From: Nitrospira sp.
GTDB taxonomy: Bacteria; Nitrospirota; Nitrospiria; Nitrospirales; Nitrospiraceae
Direction of reading: 5' to 3'
Assembly (NCBI GenBank): GCA_029858925.1
Contig: JAOUEB010000003.1
Span: forward strand, 1-18,869
DNA: 18,869 bases
Shown here piece after piece: positions 15,414-18,869 of this stretch; the stretch's first letter is position 1, and every line of letters begins with the position of its first letter. The notes beneath the pieces are model-generated. The model was not told the DNA's origin and made no database searches. It saw only the letters and a list, made by a program, of their open reading frames with translations. Made by a program: the position numbers and the translations under genes.

Positions 15414-15422
15414 CTGCTACAA
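15414..15422 (+). promoter_or_regulatory. Extended -10 element placed for a leaderless priA transcript
   Basis: TGCTACAAT is an extended -10 (TGn followed by TACAAT, 5/6 to consensus). The hexamer ends at 15422, so transcription would start at about 15429, which is the A of the priA ATG. No -35 match is visible (CTGTTC at the expected place), as is common for extended -10 promoters. Confidence 0.4.
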
Positions 15423-15428
15423 TGACGC

Positions 15429-17699
15429 ATGTCTCTCGATGAACGCAACCTTCCTGATCATACAACCCACACCCTCTATGCTGACGTCATCGTCCCCCGC
15501 CATATTGCCAAGGCCTTTACCTATGCCGTGCCTCCGGCGCTGGCGCAGACGCTCACAATAGGCCAGCGGGTCCTTGTCCCATTCGGTCGCACAATGCTCG
15601 AAGGAGCGGTGATTTCGCTCAGCCATCAGCCCCCTACAAGCATAGCGGCCGCCTATATCAAGGAAATCCGATCTCTGGCCGACGGAACCGACGATCCCGA
15701 TCTCTCGTCCACGCGGCTTACACTCTCACGCGCCATTGCAGAATACTATGTCGCACCCTGGGGCCAGTGTCTCCGGCTTGTTCTATCGAAAACTCCTGCG
15801 AAACGCGCCTCGCCCACACGATACATGATCACCGATCAGGGACGCTCGGCGCTCGCCTCCGGGAGCTGTCCAGACCATCTACGGCAGATCCTGGACCGCA
15901 TCGCTCGATTATCAAGGGGAGTCTTGGCATCCACCCTCCTCAAGCCGCGCGATCGAACCAGTCGGAAGGCAGTCACGGCTCTCCAACAGCTGTCCTGGGT
16001 GGTCGCCACGACTTCACCAGTCATAAAGACAGCGGCCCCCAAGCGGAGTGTGAAACCGGTCGCCCAGCAAGATGATCGAGGAGAACGAGCCGATCAGGCT
16101 CTACTTGCGGACATGCCGTCCGATCCAGATCCTCTCTGGACCACCCGTGTCGCCGACTGTCTTCGGTCTAACCAAGCACGGAAGATCGTCCTGTGCGCTC
16201 CATGGGAACATCGAGTCAGCCGGCTCACCAGGGCCATTGAACAGGCACATGCGGTCGGTAAGTCAGTCATCATTCTTGCCGGCGAGATTGCCAGGGCTGC
16301 ATGGCTCGGACGACTCGTTTCAACCCTCACGGACCTTCCGGTCACTGTTATTCCCGCGACGTCGGTTTCGGACGGCATGAAATACGCGCAGGGTGCGACT
16401 CCGTCGGTCATCGTTGGAACTCGCTCAGCGGTGTTCACTCCGCTTCCATCGATCGGACTCATTTGGATGGACAGAGAAGAAGATCCAGCCTTCAAGGAGC
16501 CCCAGGAACCTCGTTATCACGCCCGAGAAGTAGCCTGGATGAGGGCACAAGGAGAAGGCGCGCTTGTGGTGCTCGCGTCCGCGCATCCATCGCTTGAATC
16601 GGCATTCGATTCGAACGCCGAAACCCATGTCCTTCCACCGGAACCGACCCGCCGACCGGCGATCGAGCTCGTTGATCTCAGCTACGAGCCGGGAGGGACT
16701 CTGTTCAGCCGGAAGCTCGTGGCGGCAATGCAGGAATCCATGGAACGCAAGGCGGGAATCCTGCTCTTCTTGAATCGAAAAGGCTACGCGACAACACTGG
16801 TCTGCCGGGACTGCGGCTGGATGCCACGCTGTCCCTCCTGTGCGGTCACTCTTGCCTACTCACGCGAAGCAGGACACCTCTCCTGCCGATATTGTGGACA
16901 GGCCGACATCTTGCCGCAATCCTGTCCGCTCTGCAAGGCCGCTCGATTCAGTTCCGTCGGAGACGGCACTGAGCGTGTTGAACTCGATGCCAGACGCTTG
17001 TTTCCCGCGGCTAAGATTGCACGGCTGGATGGCAGCGGGCTTCATCGCGCAGCCGCTGCGCACGACCTCTGGGAAGGAGTCCGGTCAGGGACATGGGACA
17101 TCCTAATCGGAACACAAGCGCTGTTTCAGCGGGAACCACTCCCACGCAGGGGACTGGTAGGTATTCTTCAGGCTGATTCCGGATTGCATGTTCCAGATTT
17201 TCGCGCTGCAGAACGCACCTATCAACTTCTAGACGAGGCCGTGAGTGTCGCGCGCCCTGCCTCGGAAGGAGGCCTGGTGGTCTTGCAAACGCGACTTCCC
17301 TCGCACCATGCCGTGCAGGCAATCCTATCCGCAGACCCGCGCCGCTTCTACGATGAAGAACTCGCGGCGCGGCGGCTGCTCAACTACCCACCGTTCTGTC
17401 ACCTGGCAGCCCTTTCGGTATCAGGAAAAGACCGGCAAGAACTTGAAACGGCCGCCACACGCTGGAAGGGTCGTCTTGAGGGCTCTCTCGATGGAGAGGA
17501 ATCGCTCACAGTGTTGGGACCTGTGCCGACAATGGGAAAGTCGTTGAAAGGGCACCATCGGTATCAGATTCTTGTGAAAGGAACCGACCGTGCTCGTCTC
17601 TGCCGCCTGATACAGGAATCGGTCGAGAGCTTGGAGAGCGCCTATCGGAAGGGACAGATCAAGTTCACCGTCGATATAGATCCCGTTGACATGGGATGA
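15429..17699 (+). CDS. priA: PriA-family primosomal protein with degenerate helicase motifs
   Basis: A replication-restart protein homologue of 756 residues (E. coli PriA has 732). The N-terminal 3'-DNA-binding domain begins with YADVIVPRHIAKAFTYAVP and continues through GQRVLVPFG. The zinc region keeps all eight cysteines (C459, C462, C468, C471, C486, C489, C499, C502), followed by GTERVE. Other PriA signatures are VGTRSAVFTPL, EPRYHAREVAWMRA, NRKGYATTLVC, PDFRAAERTYQLL and RRLLNYPPF. The ATPase motifs are eroded: no GxxxxGKT at about 254-262 (VLCAPWEHRVS), MDREED in place of DEEHD, ASAHPS in place of GSATPS, no KGHDF after DILIGTQ, and EAVSVARP in place of QVAGRAGR. It is probably not an ATP-driven helicase but may keep the DNA- and partner-binding roles, as proposed for actinobacterial PriA. 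No ribosome-binding site precedes the ATG. Confidence 0.9.
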   Translation: MSLDERNLPDHTTHTLYADVIVPRHIAKAFTYAVPPALAQTLTIGQRVLVPFGRTMLEGAVISLSHQPPTSIAAAYIKEIRSLADGTDDPDLSSTRLTLSRAIAEYYVAPWGQCLRLVLSKTPAKRASPTRYMITDQGRSALASGSCPDHLRQILDRIARLSRGVLASTLLKPRDRTSRKAVTALQQLSWVVATTSPVIKTAAPKRSVKPVAQQDDRGERADQALLADMPSDPDPLWTTRVADCLRSNQARKIVLCAPWEHRVSRLTRAIEQAHAVGKSVIILAGEIARAAWLGRLVSTLTDLPVTVIPATSVSDGMKYAQGATPSVIVGTRSAVFTPLPSIGLIWMDREEDPAFKEPQEPRYHAREVAWMRAQGEGALVVLASAHPSLESAFDSNAETHVLPPEPTRRPAIELVDLSYEPGGTLFSRKLVAAMQESMERKAGILLFLNRKGYATTLVCRDCGWMPRCPSCAVTLAYSREAGHLSCRYCGQADILPQSCPLCKAARFSSVGDGTERVELDARRLFPAAKIARLDGSGLHRAAAAHDLWEGVRSGTWDILIGTQALFQREPLPRRGLVGILQADSGLHVPDFRAAERTYQLLDEAVSVARPASEGGLVVLQTRLPSHHAVQAILSADPRRFYDEELAARRLLNYPPFCHLAALSVSGKDRQELETAATRWKGRLEGSLDGEESLTVLGPVPTMGKSLKGHHRYQILVKGTDRARLCRLIQESVESLESAYRKGQIKFTVDIDPVDMG

Positions 17700-17716
17700 G
17701 TCTATCGGCTTTTTTT
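17676..17716 (+). terminator. Possible Rho-independent terminator of priA
   Basis: ATAGATCCC (17676-17684) can pair with GGGA (17693-17696) and, after a 4-base bulge, TCTAT (17701-17705), giving nine base pairs. A run of seven T follows at 17710-17716, four bases beyond the stem. It overlaps the priA stop. The bulge and the spacing make it imperfect. Confidence 0.35.
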
Positions 17717-18124
17717 CCGGCTGGCCGGTTGAGGGGAGTCCCCCGCAGGGGAGGCACCGCGCGCCGGGCCAGGAAACGGTCCCCACGCCCGCTTGAACAG
17801 GCCGTACGAAAATGCGATCCAGAATACGGAAGAGAACAGGCCCAGTATGACGGCCGTGAGCATCGTTTCCATCTCGTCTTGGGAAGGCGTTTCAGAGACG
17901 GCCTTGAACTGAATCATAACCTGTATCGGCCATGCAAAGCTTTCCAAGCCGAGCAAAAGAGTCGCCCACGCCCATAGTTCCGTGATGGACCGAACTCTCC
18001 ACCACAGAAATGCCCCCACGGTGACGGCCCAGAGCGCCACGACACTCTGCGAGGCAGTGCCCTGGAGAATCCAAAACCCAATGGTGGTGACCAGAGTTCC
18101 CAGGATGAGGTTCAGGATGATCAT
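17702..18124 (-). CDS. Small membrane protein of unknown function
   Basis: I do not recognise this 140-residue protein. It has about four hydrophobic segments: ILNLILGTLVTTIGFWIL near the N-terminus, SVVALWAVTVGAFLWW, ELWAWATLLLGLESFAWPI, and LTAVILGLFSSVFWIAFSYG. A Pro/Gly/Ala-rich tail ends in RKKSR, which by the positive-inside rule suggests a cytoplasmic C-terminus. The stretch SETPSQDEMET between the third and fourth segments is polar and acidic. The start is ATG at 18124 with no strong ribosome-binding site. It ends two bases from the convergent priA stop and lies 54 bp downstream of the response regulator gene on the same strand, so it may share its transcript. Confidence 0.7.
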   Translation of the reverse strand: MIILNLILGTLVTTIGFWILQGTASQSVVALWAVTVGAFLWWRVRSITELWAWATLLLGLESFAWPIQVMIQFKAVSETPSQDEMETMLTAVILGLFSSVFWIAFSYGLFKRAWGPFPGPARGASPAGDSPQPASRKKSR

Positions 18125-18178
18125 CGTGCGCCGACCAACCGCATAGAACGCTAAGTCTGACCGGGATATGTCACGATG

Positions 18179-18580
18179 TCAATGAAGTGAAGAAGGCGGG
18201 GGGATCGGAGACGCAGCAACTTCGGTGGCCACAATATCGAGCAGGGCATTGACGTCGAACGGCTTCTGAATGGTCCGGCAGGCGCCCAGCATCTTGGCAA
18301 CATCCAAGAAATTCAAGATGCCAATCATATCGCTGCCTCCGGTCATCGCGATCACGCGGGATGCGGGAAATTCTCGCCGAAGGGTCCGTAGGCTCTCCAG
18401 ACCATCCTGATCGGGCATCAAGATATCCATAATCACGACATCGGTCGGACTGGCCCGATACCGTTCCAGCCCCTCCTTCCCACCGCTCGCCTCCTCAACG
18501 ACATAGCCGACCTGCTCCAGGACCACCCGGATGAGCCGGCGTATCGGATCTTCATCATCAACGACGAGGACGGACGGCAT
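18179..18580 (-). CDS. Single-domain response regulator (CheY-like)
   Basis: A stand-alone receiver domain of 133 residues with no DNA-binding or enzymatic output domain. The phosphorylation site residues are complete: acidic pair D8/D9 (VLVVDDEDPIRRL), phospho-acceptor D52 (VVIMDILMPDQDG), switch threonine T80 (VIAMTGG) and lysine K106 (TIQKPFDVN). The loop between T80 and K106 is a few residues longer than in many receivers (SDMIGILNFLDVAKMLGACR). The C-terminal tail is Pro/Ser-rich. GAGGA sits seven bases before the ATG at 18580. The gene start overlaps by 23 bases the end of a decayed receiver domain that was probably part of a sensor kinase. It may act as a phosphate shuttle or sink for a kinase encoded beyond the right edge. 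Confidence 0.88.
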   Translation of the reverse strand: MPSVLVVDDEDPIRRLIRVVLEQVGYVVEEASGGKEGLERYRASPTDVVIMDILMPDQDGLESLRTLRREFPASRVIAMTGGSDMIGILNFLDVAKMLGACRTIQKPFDVNALLDIVATEVAASPIPPPSSLH

Positions 18581-18869
18581 CAGCGATTCCTCGCAGTCGA
18601 ACCTTTTCCTCGGTCAACATCGGCGACGAACCGACACGGAGAATCACAGAAAAATCCGGTTTCAACCGCTCCCATCGATGAGCTAATTGGTCACCGGACA
18701 TGTCGGGCATCATCAGATCGGCGATCAATGGATCGAAGCATTGTGGAGCAAGATGGAATACCTGCCAGGCCGATTCTGCACTCGTTCGTACGACCGGATA
18801 GTACCCGAGCGACTCCAACGGCTCCCTCCCAAACTAAGTAAGAGATCCCTTATTATCGACAGACAAGAT
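18558..18869 (-). pseudogene. Remnant of a receiver domain, probably of a hybrid histidine kinase
   Basis: Read in one frame from the right edge, the translation is ILSVDNKGSLT, an in-frame TAG at 18836-18834, then FGREPLESLGYYPVVRTSAE and on. The spacing matches an intact receiver domain (IL-x-VDD-x8-to-LESLGY) exactly, so the TAG falls inside helix 1. The acidic pocket is also changed (VDN for VDD). Downstream the phospho-acceptor region FDPLIADLMMPDMSG and the helix ending in EEKVRLRGIADAV are well preserved. The normal KP motif and final helix are missing: the frame ends at VRPRR, 23 bases inside the following response regulator gene. A TTG at 18818 with GGGAGGGAG upstream could in principle allow a restart, but the product would lack the first strand and acidic pocket. 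The gene continues beyond the window. Confidence 0.6.

Overview
The window looks like part of a bacterial chromosome of fairly high G+C. I think it most likely comes from Nitrospira or a close relative. The basis is gene content: a complex I (nuo) operon with two nuoM genes in tandem, and an extended NuoL lateral helix, which I associate with the '2M' complex I of Nitrospirae. This is inference from gene order and protein features; no taxonomic marker gene is present.

Positions 1-13003 (minus strand) hold one long nuo operon, transcribed right to left in the order nuoA-B-C-D-G-I-J-K-L-M-M-N. Gaps are mostly 0-45 bp (91 bp between nuoD and nuoG), and the last junction is an ATGA stop/start overlap. 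nuoN runs off the left edge. Three usual genes are missing from their expected places: nuoE and nuoF (the NADH-oxidising module, usually between nuoD and nuoG) and nuoH (usually between nuoG and nuoI). The NuoG present has a formate-dehydrogenase-like layout with five apparent Fe-S sites but without the catalytic Sec/Cys and Arg. The distal NuoM lacks the TM7 lysine of the proton channel and carries a C-terminal tail encoded by an intergenic-type palindromic repeat. Together these suggest a complex I that exchanges electrons with something other than NADH, possibly ferredoxin, and has an extra antiporter-like subunit.

Positions 13004-13673 are a divergent intergenic region. A candidate promoter faces the nuo operon, and a good sigma-70 promoter drives the next gene on the plus strand. 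A cluster of strong inverted repeats lies between them; two of the stems share bases and cannot form together. I see no convincing gene there.

Positions 13674-17699 (plus strand) carry a secreted OmpA/MotB-domain protein and a full-length PriA homologue. The PriA keeps all eight zinc-binding cysteines but has lost its Walker A, DEEH-box and motif VI residues, so it is probably not an active helicase. Its start has no Shine-Dalgarno site and sits about 7 bases after an extended -10 element, so it may be leaderless.

Positions 17702-18869 (minus strand) hold a small membrane protein of unknown function, a single-domain response regulator, and the decayed receiver domain of what was probably a hybrid sensor kinase. 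That receiver is interrupted by an in-frame TAG and truncated at its C-terminus where the response regulator begins. I saw no tRNA, rRNA, CRISPR array, transposase or phage gene.
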